A DNA stretch of 64,000 nucleotides from Sphingobacterium bambusae (GTDB taxonomy: Bacteria > Bacteroidota > Bacteroidia > Sphingobacteriales > Sphingobacteriaceae). Shown piece by piece: positions 41,183-49,879 of the stretch. The position numbers and the translations under genes are program-made. Where the stretch lies: assembly GCF_033955345.1 (NCBI RefSeq), contig NZ_CP138332.1, positions 806,001 through 870,000 on the forward strand, given 5' to 3'. The notes under the pieces are model-generated. The model had not been told where the DNA came from. It searched no databases and saw only the letters and a list, made by a program, of their open reading frames with translations. The first letter of the stretch is position 1. The number at the start of each line of letters is the position of its first letter.

Positions 41183-43630
41183 TTAAAAAGTGTAACCCAC
41201 CGAGACCAAAAAGTTGCGCGGTGCTCCGGGGAACAACCTATTGAAATCAAAACCGCCCACCCAGTAGGTCTCATTCAACAGGTTATTGACATTCGCCTGA
41301 ATCTTAAACTTATCTACGGTATAATAGAGACCCGCATTCGCTACCCAGTAGCTAGGGAGTTGCAGGATATCCCTATTGGTATTTCGCTTGGAGGCATAGT
41401 TTGCTCCCAACGCAACGCCAAAGCCTTCCAAAAGGGGATCGACAAAATTGTAGCGCATCCATACGTTTCCTTGGGATTTCGGCGCATTGGGCATAATGTT
41501 GCCCACCTCTTCGGGATCATCACTAGCGGTAATCTTGGCGATGTTATAGGAAAAGTTTCCGGTGATGCTAAAGTTGGAGCGAATCTGTCCATAGGCCTCC
41601 AGCTCGACACCTTTTGCCTGTTGTTGACCAATTTGACGCAGCAAATCAGCGTTGCCCGCAGCGCCGGCATTCACCAAAATATTGTTCTGCTCGATCCGGT
41701 ACACCGACGTGGTTACAAAGAGCCGTTTGGCGAGGAACTCCATTTTCGCACCCGCTTCCCACATGTTGCTGATCAACGGATCAAAAGGACCGCCATAAGT
41801 CTCCGGCGCACCGATGGTTCCGGCCGACTGCGGCTGGTAGCCCTCGACATAGGTTGCGTAGAAACTTACTGCCTCGATAGGTGTATAGACCAACCCAATG
41901 CGTGGGATAAAGGCACGCTGACGAACCTTGCGTTCATCATCTTTTTCGTAGTTCAACAGATCGGTATAAAACTCCTGACGGAAACCCAAAAGCACCTGCA
42001 GGGTTTTCCACGCCAACTGCTCTTGCAGATACACACCATGCACATAGTAGCGCGAAGGTGTCTCTTCGTCGGAAACATTGATATAACGGGATATTTCAGA
42101 AATGGAGTAATCAGGGTTGGCTAGGTCAAAGTAAGGCACATTTGGCACCGGCAATCCGCCTTCAAACTGGTACAGCTCTGGCTTAGACTTGTCGTAGGTA
42201 GGGTACACACTCTTTCCATCACGACCCAAGAATCCGGAAGCATTATACGTGGAGTTACCACGAGGGAAACGTTCGTTGATATGATCGTAGCCGACAAGCA
42301 GCTTATGGGACACCGCACCTGTTGTTAGCTGCATATTGAAATAGGTGCTTAGATTGTCCACGTAGTTCTTCCGCAGGCGACGTATCGTAGACATTTCCAT
42401 AAGTGTAGGAATAGCGTTGCCCAAGGAGTCCTTTGCATAGCGATTGTTGGTGCGGTGCTCCAACAGGTCCTCGTCGTACAGCGATTTTAGGTAGGATGCG
42501 TTGAAGCTGATATTGTCCGTGAGCTTGTGCTGTAACGAAATGGTGGAGAAGAGATTCATCTCGTTCTGGTAATCGTTTTTTCGCCCCAAGGCGAAGGATA
42601 TCGGTGTCGAATAGATATCCGCAGCATCGGTGGCATTAAATATCGGTTGCCCGCGGTCCAAGCGTCCTTTGTTGGATTGGTATACCAAATCAAAATTCAC
42701 CCGCGTTCGGTCGTTCGGTACGAAAGAAAACGAGGGTGCAAGCACCATAGCAGAACCATCCTGCAACATGCGGAAGGACTCGGCATTTTGGTAGGCCAGA
42801 TTGACGCGGTAAAGCAAGGTCTTGTTATCATTCATTGGCCCTGTAAAATCTAGCGTGCTGCGATAGGTGTTGAAGCTTCCCGTCGTGAAATTGATCGCGC
42901 GTCGCGGCTCGTCCAACGGTTTCTTGGTCACGGTGTTAATCGTTCCGCCGGGATCGGTATTGGCAAACAAAGCCGAAGCAGGCCCTTTGATCACCTCGAT
43001 ACGCTCTACATAAGGCAGCAAGTTTTGCGACCAGCCCCGAGTAGATATACGCAGACCGTTGATCAGCGTGTTGCTGGCTCGGAAGCCGCGAAGTACAAAA
43101 TCGTTGTTATTGTACGAAAACTGGTTTACACCGCTGACATTTTTAATGGCATCGCTGGTCTTAAATGCCTGCTGATCTTCCAGCGTCTCTTTGGTGACAT
43201 AGCTGATGGTTTGTGGGGTAAGCTTGATGGCCGTTGCCGTCTTGGTGCCGCTAAAGGAAATACTATTTTTATAGCCGCTTTCCTTTCGGCCAATCACTTC
43301 CACCGACTGAATCTCATCTGCCGAAAGTGTGAGGCTAACCGACAGCTTGTGTTCCGACTCCCCTTTTAGATAAACCTGTTCGTTCAAAGGTTCATAGCCT
43401 ATCAATCGAAATTCGAGCTGCAGGCTGTCTGATGGGACCGCGATGCTATATTGCCCGAATGCATCTGTCAATGTTGAAATTTTTAATTGTTTAAGGCGGA
43501 TAGTGACGCCCGGCAAAGGCTTTCCGTCAGCGGAATGGACGGTTCCGGAAATAACTTTTGCCCGATTGCTTTGTGCGGAAAGGTTGAAAAACATCGCACA
43601 GCAAAGCATAATGGTGAGGTAGTGTCGCAT
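41183..43630 (-). CDS. TonB-dependent siderophore receptor
   Basis: An 815-aa outer-membrane receptor. It has a signal peptide (LCCAMFFNLSAQS), a carboxypeptidase-regulatory-like domain (ISGTVHSADGKPLPGVTIRL), then plug motifs TPQTISYVTKETLEDQQAFK, IEVIKGPASALFANTDPGG and INTVTKKPLDEPRRAI. The barrel ends NFLVSVGYTF. It has no STN domain, so unlike the receptor at 14.2 kb it is not wired to an ECF sigma factor, although the two are otherwise similar (TKKPLDE, DFTGPM, GPFDPL motifs). An iron-box-like palindrome (43675-43697) lies in its promoter region. Confidence 0.92.
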   Translation of the reverse strand: MRHYLTIMLCCAMFFNLSAQSNRAKVISGTVHSADGKPLPGVTIRLKQLKISTLTDAFGQYSIAVPSDSLQLEFRLIGYEPLNEQVYLKGESEHKLSVSLTLSADEIQSVEVIGRKESGYKNSISFSGTKTATAIKLTPQTISYVTKETLEDQQAFKTSDAIKNVSGVNQFSYNNNDFVLRGFRASNTLINGLRISTRGWSQNLLPYVERIEVIKGPASALFANTDPGGTINTVTKKPLDEPRRAINFTTGSFNTYRSTLDFTGPMNDNKTLLYRVNLAYQNAESFRMLQDGSAMVLAPSFSFVPNDRTRVNFDLVYQSNKGRLDRGQPIFNATDAADIYSTPISFALGRKNDYQNEMNLFSTISLQHKLTDNISFNASYLKSLYDEDLLEHRTNNRYAKDSLGNAIPTLMEMSTIRRLRKNYVDNLSTYFNMQLTTGAVSHKLLVGYDHINERFPRGNSTYNASGFLGRDGKSVYPTYDKSKPELYQFEGGLPVPNVPYFDLANPDYSISEISRYINVSDEETPSRYYVHGVYLQEQLAWKTLQVLLGFRQEFYTDLLNYEKDDERKVRQRAFIPRIGLVYTPIEAVSFYATYVEGYQPQSAGTIGAPETYGGPFDPLISNMWEAGAKMEFLAKRLFVTTSVYRIEQNNILVNAGAAGNADLLRQIGQQQAKGVELEAYGQIRSNFSITGNFSYNIAKITASDDPEEVGNIMPNAPKSQGNVWMRYNFVDPLLEGFGVALGANYASKRNTNRDILQLPSYWVANAGLYYTVDKFKIQANVNNLLNETYWVGGFDFNRLFPGAPRNFLVSVGYTF

Positions 43631-43674
43631 GTAAACGGTTTAGTTGCGTGTTAAACTGCCGCGAATATAGCGTT

Positions 43675-43697
43675 TTATTTAGACTTGTTATAAATAA
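43675..43697. promoter_or_regulatory. Iron-box-like palindrome before the siderophore receptor
   Basis: TTATTTA (43675-43681), 9 nt, TAAATAA (43691-43697): a perfect 7-bp inverted repeat. A near-consensus -7 element (TATATTCG on the minus strand, 43669-43662) lies beside it. The DUF1003 gene diverges to the right. A Fur-type repressor is the likely ligand by analogy; this is not shown. Confidence 0.5.
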
Positions 43698-43818
43698 AAA
43701 CGTATTACATTATGTTAATTGCTCATAGAGATATGCGCAAGTTCCCGTAAAGTTGATATCTTTAACAGGCGCCGGAAAAACCAGCGACGCATAACTCGTC
43801 AATATAAACACCCATCCT

Positions 43819-44400
43819 ATGGCACATAACAAGGTAAAGAATGCAGAGATATTGAAAATGATCGAACAAAGCGATGCGCACAGCCGAAAGCTGCAAGAGA
43901 TCGTCAAGAAGACCATGGACGAAGAGCAGCTCATTGTAGATAACCTCGCACACCCGCCGAAGGAAGTCCTTTCACGTGGTCAGCAAATTTCGGACAAGGT
44001 TGCCCGCTTCGGAGGAAGCTGGAAGTTCATTATTATGTTTACCATCATATTGGCTGTTTGGATCTTGATCAATACCTTAACCGATAAGAAGGACCAATTT
44101 GATCCCTATCCATTTATTTTAATGAACCTACTGTTGTCCTGTGTGGCGGCACTTCAGGCGCCCGTCATTATGATGAGCCAAAACAGACAAGAAGAAAAGG
44201 ATCGCCAGCGCGGTGAGAACGACTACCTCGTCAACCTCAAAGCCGAACTTGAAATCCGTAGCTTACATGAAAAGCTTGATATCTTATTGGAAGAGCAGAT
44301 CAAAGAGCTATTGGAAGCACAGGTAGCGCAAGTAAAACTATTGAAGGAGCTATCGACACGCATGGATCAACTAGAAAAAAAGAAGAGTGGAGACAACTAA
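43819..44400 (+). CDS. DUF1003 membrane protein
   Basis: A 193-aa protein. The core has two membrane helices, WKFIIMFTIILAVWILINTL and PFILMNLLLSCVAALQAPVIMM, followed by SQNRQEEKDRQRGENDYLVNLKAELEI; this is the DUF1003 pattern. The N- and C-terminal parts are charged and coiled-coil-like. Function is unknown in the family, where links to magnesium or cyclopropane-fatty-acid genes have been noted only by context. It is a single gene, divergent from the siderophore receptor. Confidence 0.85.
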   Translation: MAHNKVKNAEILKMIEQSDAHSRKLQEIVKKTMDEEQLIVDNLAHPPKEVLSRGQQISDKVARFGGSWKFIIMFTIILAVWILINTLTDKKDQFDPYPFILMNLLLSCVAALQAPVIMMSQNRQEEKDRQRGENDYLVNLKAELEIRSLHEKLDILLEEQIKELLEAQVAQVKLLKELSTRMDQLEKKKSGDN

Positions 44401-44403
44401 AAA

Positions 44404-44441
44404 GGAATAAAAAACAGGAACAAACGACTGTTTTTTATTCC
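44404..44441. terminator. Bidirectional terminator, DUF1003 gene versus PUL operon
   Basis: A 14-bp perfect stem (GGAATAAAAAACAG at 44404-44417, CTGTTTTTTATTCC at 44428-44441) immediately between the convergent stop codons. It terminates the polysaccharide-utilisation operon on the minus strand. Confidence 0.8.
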
Positions 44442-44444
44442 TCT

Positions 44445-44939
44445 TTATACACTTGCATCGAGCAAAATGGCTAATTGCACGCAAGGATGGTCGCTGCGAT
44501 TACTCCAAGCGTGGTTGGTCCCCGTCTGCACGACGATATCTCCCGGTTTTAAGAGCGTCTCTTCCTCATCAAGAATAAGATAGAGTTCGCCCGATAGTAT
44601 GATGATATAGTCCAAGGTATCCGTTTGGTGCATAAGGGGATGCTTCTGTCCTGCTGGCACTTCGAGGCCTAAATCCCTATCTGGCGGAATAGTCACATAA
44701 CGCACATAACTACCATTTTTTGGTACCTGAGGAAAGCCGGTATTTAGCGTTTCTGCACGTTGGCCTATAGCCACAGGCATGCTATCCGTTGCCCATATAT
44801 CCGAAATAACCAAATCTTTAAAATGCTCCTTTACATCTTGCGCCAAACTATCGTTAGCGATAAAAGAGCGATTCCCCTTGTTGCCCGTGACGACTACGCG
44901 CGGCACGGTGGGAAATACGATGTTTTTGTCTTTACACAT
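44445..44939 (-). CDS. Cupin-domain protein, last gene of the PUL operon
   Basis: A 164-aa protein from the ATG at 44939 (MCKDKNIVFPTVPRVVVTG). The C-terminal cupin has HQTDTLDYIIILSGELYLIL (motif 1) and PGDIVVQTGTNHAWSNRSD (motif 2). It keeps one His in each, enough for a partial metal site. It lies 4 nt after the sulfatase gene, so it is co-transcribed with the polysaccharide operon. Its role is unclear; it might act on a released sugar derivative or sense one. Confidence 0.75.
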   Translation of the reverse strand: MCKDKNIVFPTVPRVVVTGNKGNRSFIANDSLAQDVKEHFKDLVISDIWATDSMPVAIGQRAETLNTGFPQVPKNGSYVRYVTIPPDRDLGLEVPAGQKHPLMHQTDTLDYIIILSGELYLILDEEETLLKPGDIVVQTGTNHAWSNRSDHPCVQLAILLDASV

Positions 44940-44943
44940 TGTT

Positions 44944-46410
44944 CTAGTTTTCACTATTTTGCTCTTGTTTTGCGGTTGCAGCAAAGGGAAAAATACGACT
45001 TTCCACATGTGCTTCTGTCATCCATTTTTCAATCTGCGCAACCACGATCGCGTTGTCCGCTGCTAGATTGTTTTGCTCCTGCGGATCGGTATCGAGATCG
45101 TACAACTCCAGCGCTTTGGGCTGTTTTGTGGCAGCCTGTAGGCGAATGCCCTTCCATTTGCCATAGCGCAACGCTTGCTTTCCACCTTGTTCATGAAATT
45201 CCCAATATAGGTATGGATGTTTCTGTTGCTGTGGGGAATCGGCTAATGTAGGGAGAAAAGAAAGACCATCCGTAGGCAGGCTTGGCGATGCGCTGGCTAC
45301 CTCGGCAAAGGTGGGAAAGAGATCCCAAAACGCGGCCACATGCTGCGTTGTTTTTCCCGGCTTGACCACCTGCGGCCAGCGCACGATAAGTGGCACGCGA
45401 ATACCGCCTTCATAAAGATCGCGTTTGACACCACGCAAGCCCCCAGCGCTGTTGAAGAAAGCCGGATCGGCACCGCCCTCCTGATGAGGGCCATTATCGC
45501 TGCTAAACACAATCAATGTATTTTTATCTATCCCCAATGCCTTCAAGCGGTCTACAACTTCGCCTACATACCGATCCAAGCGGGCTACCATAGTGGCGAA
45601 GGCAGCATGCGGATAGCGTTGCGAAGCATAGCCTGCCGACTTTGCCCCCAATCCATAATCATCACCCGCATAAGGCGTTTCCGGAAACTTCCCTACGTAA
45701 GATCGAAAGAGACTATCGTCTGGCACGATCAATTCGGCATGCGGCAAGATTTGGGGTAAAAACAAAAAGAAAGGACGATCTTTATTGGCATCAATAAAGC
45801 GCAGCGCCTCCTTTTGAATAATATCTGGCGCATACTGTTCCCTATATTCGAGATCGCCATTTTTCTCTAACATAATCTTTTGCGTATTGTTCCATAGATG
45901 TGTGGGATAATAGCGATGGGCCTGCGATTGGCAATTATAACCAAAAAACTGATCAAAGCCTTGCTTATTGGGATCTCCTGCAGACAACACCGGTCCTAAG
46001 CCCCATTTTCCAAAAGCCCCGGTCACGTAGCCCGCTTGCTGCAACAGTTCGGCGACGGTCAACACCGAATCGGCAAGCGGATACTGCCCTTCGGGCGATA
46101 CGCCAAGATTGCCGCGAATAAACGTGTGTCCGGTATGCCGACCGGTCATGAGTGATGAACGTGAAGGAGCACAAACCGACGTTCCGGCATAAAACTGCTC
46201 GAAAAGCAGCCCCTCGGCAGCGAGGCGATCAATGTTTGGCGTTTGAATGAGCTTTTGCCCATTCACGCCGATATCACCATAGCCCAGATCATCCGCTAGG
46301 ATAAAAACAATATTGGGCCTTTGTTGCCCAGCGGCATGGCTTAGGCTTAACAGTAACACGGCAAATATGCCGTATCCGCGGGCCGTATTCAATAAAATCT
46401 TTCTCATCAT
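44944..46410 (-). CDS. Arylsulfatase-type sulfatase (S1 family) of the PUL
   Basis: A 488-aa exported sulfatase. It has a signal peptide (YGIFAVLLLSLSHAAGQQ), the N-terminal metal motif NIVFILADDLGYGDIG, and the formylglycine signature SVCAPSRSSLMTGRHTGH, whose Cys is the residue that must be converted to formylglycine. FVVFSSDNGPHQEGG-like metal ligands follow (LIVFSSDNGPH). It removes sulfate esters; the substrate is unknown. It sits in the operon after the lyase and DUF6250 genes. A sulfatase beside a rhamnogalacturonan-lyase-like enzyme is unusual for a plain pectin locus. Confidence 0.9.
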   Translation of the reverse strand: MMRKILLNTARGYGIFAVLLLSLSHAAGQQRPNIVFILADDLGYGDIGVNGQKLIQTPNIDRLAAEGLLFEQFYAGTSVCAPSRSSLMTGRHTGHTFIRGNLGVSPEGQYPLADSVLTVAELLQQAGYVTGAFGKWGLGPVLSAGDPNKQGFDQFFGYNCQSQAHRYYPTHLWNNTQKIMLEKNGDLEYREQYAPDIIQKEALRFIDANKDRPFFLFLPQILPHAELIVPDDSLFRSYVGKFPETPYAGDDYGLGAKSAGYASQRYPHAAFATMVARLDRYVGEVVDRLKALGIDKNTLIVFSSDNGPHQEGGADPAFFNSAGGLRGVKRDLYEGGIRVPLIVRWPQVVKPGKTTQHVAAFWDLFPTFAEVASASPSLPTDGLSFLPTLADSPQQQKHPYLYWEFHEQGGKQALRYGKWKGIRLQAATKQPKALELYDLDTDPQEQNNLAADNAIVVAQIEKWMTEAHVESRIFPFAATAKQEQNSEN

Positions 46411-46453
46411 ATGGAGCTTATTTAATTTGTCCGATAGCGAACCAAGTCACTAA

Positions 46454-47155
46454 TTACTGTTGTCCATGCAAACTGTCCAGCTTATAAATTCTTACATTTC
46501 TGATTTTCTGACGGGCAGCGGTCTGTCGAAAACCAAAAAAGCCTGCATGGTGCAATGCACCTTTATAGGAGAATAAAAGCTCATTATTTACGTAAAATGC
46601 CGTAAACCCATTTGCGGGTGATACCACCGTCTTTATGGTATAATACACATTGGGCTGCAGCAAATAAGCTTGCTCATTTTTCTCGTCCAGCAGCAGGCGC
46701 TCGCCGGTACCATCATAATGCCGAAAGCGTGTGGTGCTGTTGTTGTTGCCGCCCATGCCCACATAAAATAGATCCAGCGCATCATATGAAGCCAGTTTTC
46801 CGTCTTTCCCATGTAACGTACCTACGGCATCTGCTTCATTGGCTAGCCAAAATTGGTTAAGATCGGAAAGCCGATCATATTTACCCGAATCGAGCAGCAC
46901 CATACGCTCGTACTCAATAATGTAATCACCTGTCAAAAGGCTGTCCAACCAAAGTGTGGCTCCTCCAAAAGATTCGATTGTGATGGTCTCCCCATCAGTA
47001 TATAGCCGCGACTTATGCGGATATTCAAATTCAGCACGCCATCGCGAATGGTTTTCCAGATCCATGCTGATCGTTGAGGTTGCTTGCCTTTGAGCAGCCG
47101 TTACCCCAGCAAGCAGCAACACAAAAGCAATCGTTAGCAGTTGTCGTAAAATCAT
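46454..47155 (-). CDS. DUF6250-like exported beta-sandwich protein
   Basis: A 233-aa protein with a signal peptide (LTIAFVLLLAGVTAAQRQ) and a lectin-like beta-sandwich pattern: WRAEFEYPHKSRLYTDGETI, LWLDSLLTGDYIIEYERMV, YYTIKTVVSPANGFTAFYVNN, then HHAGFFGFRQTAARQKIRNV. This resembles DUF6250 proteins found near polysaccharide lyases in Bacteroidota. It could be a carbohydrate-binding or hydrolytic partner; no activity can be claimed. It is 9 nt after the lyase gene. Confidence 0.6.
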   Translation of the reverse strand: MILRQLLTIAFVLLLAGVTAAQRQATSTISMDLENHSRWRAEFEYPHKSRLYTDGETITIESFGGATLWLDSLLTGDYIIEYERMVLLDSGKYDRLSDLNQFWLANEADAVGTLHGKDGKLASYDALDLFYVGMGGNNNSTTRFRHYDGTGERLLLDEKNEQAYLLQPNVYYTIKTVVSPANGFTAFYVNNELLFSYKGALHHAGFFGFRQTAARQKIRNVRIYKLDSLHGQQ

Positions 47156-47164
47156 CTTATAATA

Positions 47165-49867
47165 TTAACGATATTTTCCGATAAAATGTAAACATTGGAT
47201 AGCGGTAAGACCCCATTGAGCCGCCCAATTGGTAGAGATAGCAGGCCATTCCTGTATCGCTGGCCAAGCATTCTCCGCGGTCAAACTGGTCACTTCTCGA
47301 GTTTGCACATTTTCGTCGGCGAGAAATTCTTGCCACGCTCTTTCCGCAAGCTGCCGATCATCCAACTTGGCGGCGGCATAGGCGGTCAAGCGGGCATGGC
47401 TACTACGTAAGTTAAATTTACCAGCTGCCGTCCCCAGTTTTTCCAAGCGCTCTTCCGCTGACGCGTTGTACAAACGGCAATAGCTTAGCCAAGACTGTTC
47501 AAATGTTTTATCAGGAATGCTGATCAATATTTCCTGTACGATCTCCACCAAGCCAAACACGGCATTCAGATGTGACACGGAGATTTTAGCATGATCTTGC
47601 TGTTCGAAGCTCCCTGTATCGGGATCGAAGAGACTCAAGCCTGTAAAAAACCCTTGCGGCTGCTTGGCAATACTACGCATACTCTCTTTCAATCGTGCCA
47701 AGATTTTAGGGTCTCGAGTACGCTCCCATTCGGTAAACCAAGCAGCAGCGACCGCTCCCCAATCGGTACCAAAACCGACAAGCATTTTCCCTTTCGGCGC
47801 GTGTAAAGGCTCGTTGATACGTTTCCGCAATGCTACGACATCTTCTAACTTACGTACCGCTTCCACCTGCTCACGTAAGAGATCACCAGTGCGTTCATCT
47901 GCTGTCAAGTAATAGTAAAAACGCCTGTTGATTGCGGTGCTGATTCGCAATTGCTTGGCGCTACAGCCCCAATGCATCACATTATGCCGGCTCCCCAAGG
48001 GAGCAAATTTACCGAGGTGATAGACGTCTACTTCGCCCGTATGTCGGCACATCGCTTCGGCCATACGAAAAGCATCTGCTCTACCCGAACGCAGGTAGTA
48101 ATACCACAGCCATAGATCTGTGGACAACTCGGAATTATCCCAAGCAAAGCCGCCCACATCATAGCGCCATACATGCCGGTCTTCATCATAGGCGTGCATC
48201 ACGTCGCCGTAATTCCAAAAGCCGTACCAAGCGCGGCGATCGACCTCCTCTCGATAAAATGTAAACAGCTTGTCCAGCTGATCCTCCAGCGCTCGCTCAG
48301 TAGCTGTTTGTCTAGCTGGCGGGCTCCAATTATCCCCAAAAACGCCTACGCTAGACAGATAGTCGGGCGTTGCGGTGAGTAAAGGCGGGCTTTGATAAGC
48401 ATGCGCATAATCAGCCAAGGTTGCTGTAGCCGGTGTTTCAGAAAAAAAGCTGAGGTAAAGCTCACTGCTGCGGGCAACACCATGTGCGGTCGCGTAACCA
48501 GCTTCATAATCTTCATAGGTAATTTCCAACCCTTCCCATTGCTTTTCATAGGTGTCTTGCCCCATGCCATCGTGATAGAAGCGTAGATCCATAGCTGGCG
48601 CACGGGGTGCCCACAGCCAAGCCGTCAAAGTGCCTTCCTCACGGGCGGCATGACGTATATCGAGTTGCGCCGGATAGCTTTGCCAAAAATTGCGGATCCC
48701 AAAAGCCACACCTCCCTCGGCACTACCTAGATAGGCCGTACCATTTGATCGCTTACCATCTACAGCGTGAATCCAGGAATGCCCTTCGGTCGTACGTTTA
48801 TCAATACGGAATGCCGAAGCGTGCAACTGTGAAAGGCTGTAATCGCCAAATTCCGGAATATACGGAAGGCCGCGACGCACACGCTCATCGATCGCCTCTA
48901 GCGGAAAGGCCTTTCCCTGCACCTGCAACGAACGGATATCCTCCCCCGGGTCGCGGCGCAAACCGGTCAGTCCTTTTACAGATTCCGCAAATACGGCAGC
49001 TCCATCGCCCACGAATCGCACATAGCGATTGTAAGTAGGCTGCTCATGAAAAGGTACTGACAGCGATAAGCCAATACCTTTAATAAAATCCGTCTGTTCA
49101 TCACCGTCATATAAAAAGGTGTACATCGTTTTGACGGTCTGCTGGCTTTTGTAGATATAAAAACGGAGGATGAACGGAAACTTTCGTTGCCCTTCTTGAT
49201 CCTGATGGAATCCATCTACACGCAGCAACAGGCGTTCCGAACCCTGATTCTCTATATATGTATGCTCGATAATCGACAGCCACTCCTGTTGTTGAATGAC
49301 AGAGACGCCTTCGGTATCCGGTTTATCCTGCAGAAGTATTTTCAAATGTGCGTCGCGAGCCACCAACTTGTTCGCTATCCAAATATGATGGAGCACACTT
49401 GATCCCTTTTTTGCAAACTCCAGTCGCAAACTACCATTATCGATGATAAAGCTCTCCTGCCCTTCCGTTACACGAATGCCCGCATCCCTTTTTATCTTTT
49501 CGGTTTCCTTTTGCAGATACAAACTGCCGACAGCCCGATCCATTGCATTGGATAAGGCAAAAGCCGACCATTTTACCGATCCATCAGGCCAAAAAGCAAG
49601 TGGCCAAGACTGCAGGTTGGCGATCTTCTGCTTGTCATCACGAAGCACAAAGGCATCGCTTTCCTTCACGGCGCCAAGTGGCCAAGGTATGCCAAAGGTT
49701 GTTCCCAATGAAACACGAGGTCCCTGTTCGTCGATCCACTTTAAAGCTACCTGCTTTAGGTTTCGCTGTTCCGCTCTCCTCGCCGATTGAGCCACAGCAG
49801 AGAGCGGCCCAAGAGACAGGGCTAGCAGCGCCGAATTTTTCAAAAAATCTCTTCTTGTAGGTGTCAT
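47165..49867 (-). CDS. PcRGLX/YetA-like polysaccharide lyase (PL26-like)
   Basis: A 900-aa protein with a twin-arginine signal (TPTRRDFLKNSALLALSLGP, RR at 5-6). Domain order fits the PcRGLX/YetA family (exo-rhamnogalacturonan lyase, PL26): an N-terminal beta-domain (VSLGTTFGIPWPLGAVK, LQSWPLAFWPDGSVKWSAFAL), a central domain, and a helical (alpha/alpha) domain containing WYGFWNYGDVMHAYDEDRHV, RYDVGGFAWDNSELSTDLWL and HVMHWGCSAKQLRIS-like segments. Members split unsaturated products from rhamnogalacturonan-I chains. The family is fairly clear; the exact substrate is uncertain because a sulfatase follows in the operon. Confidence 0.75.
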   Translation of the reverse strand: MTPTRRDFLKNSALLALSLGPLSAVAQSARRAEQRNLKQVALKWIDEQGPRVSLGTTFGIPWPLGAVKESDAFVLRDDKQKIANLQSWPLAFWPDGSVKWSAFALSNAMDRAVGSLYLQKETEKIKRDAGIRVTEGQESFIIDNGSLRLEFAKKGSSVLHHIWIANKLVARDAHLKILLQDKPDTEGVSVIQQQEWLSIIEHTYIENQGSERLLLRVDGFHQDQEGQRKFPFILRFYIYKSQQTVKTMYTFLYDGDEQTDFIKGIGLSLSVPFHEQPTYNRYVRFVGDGAAVFAESVKGLTGLRRDPGEDIRSLQVQGKAFPLEAIDERVRRGLPYIPEFGDYSLSQLHASAFRIDKRTTEGHSWIHAVDGKRSNGTAYLGSAEGGVAFGIRNFWQSYPAQLDIRHAAREEGTLTAWLWAPRAPAMDLRFYHDGMGQDTYEKQWEGLEITYEDYEAGYATAHGVARSSELYLSFFSETPATATLADYAHAYQSPPLLTATPDYLSSVGVFGDNWSPPARQTATERALEDQLDKLFTFYREEVDRRAWYGFWNYGDVMHAYDEDRHVWRYDVGGFAWDNSELSTDLWLWYYYLRSGRADAFRMAEAMCRHTGEVDVYHLGKFAPLGSRHNVMHWGCSAKQLRISTAINRRFYYYLTADERTGDLLREQVEAVRKLEDVVALRKRINEPLHAPKGKMLVGFGTDWGAVAAAWFTEWERTRDPKILARLKESMRSIAKQPQGFFTGLSLFDPDTGSFEQQDHAKISVSHLNAVFGLVEIVQEILISIPDKTFEQSWLSYCRLYNASAEERLEKLGTAAGKFNLRSSHARLTAYAAAKLDDRQLAERAWQEFLADENVQTREVTSLTAENAWPAIQEWPAISTNWAAQWGLTAIQCLHFIGKYR

Positions 49868-49879
49868 TCCATATAGGTT

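Noticed and set aside
41360..42124. A 254-codon plus-strand frame inside the siderophore receptor
   Set aside because: It is an antisense shadow; the receptor barrel and plug motifs are intact on the other strand.
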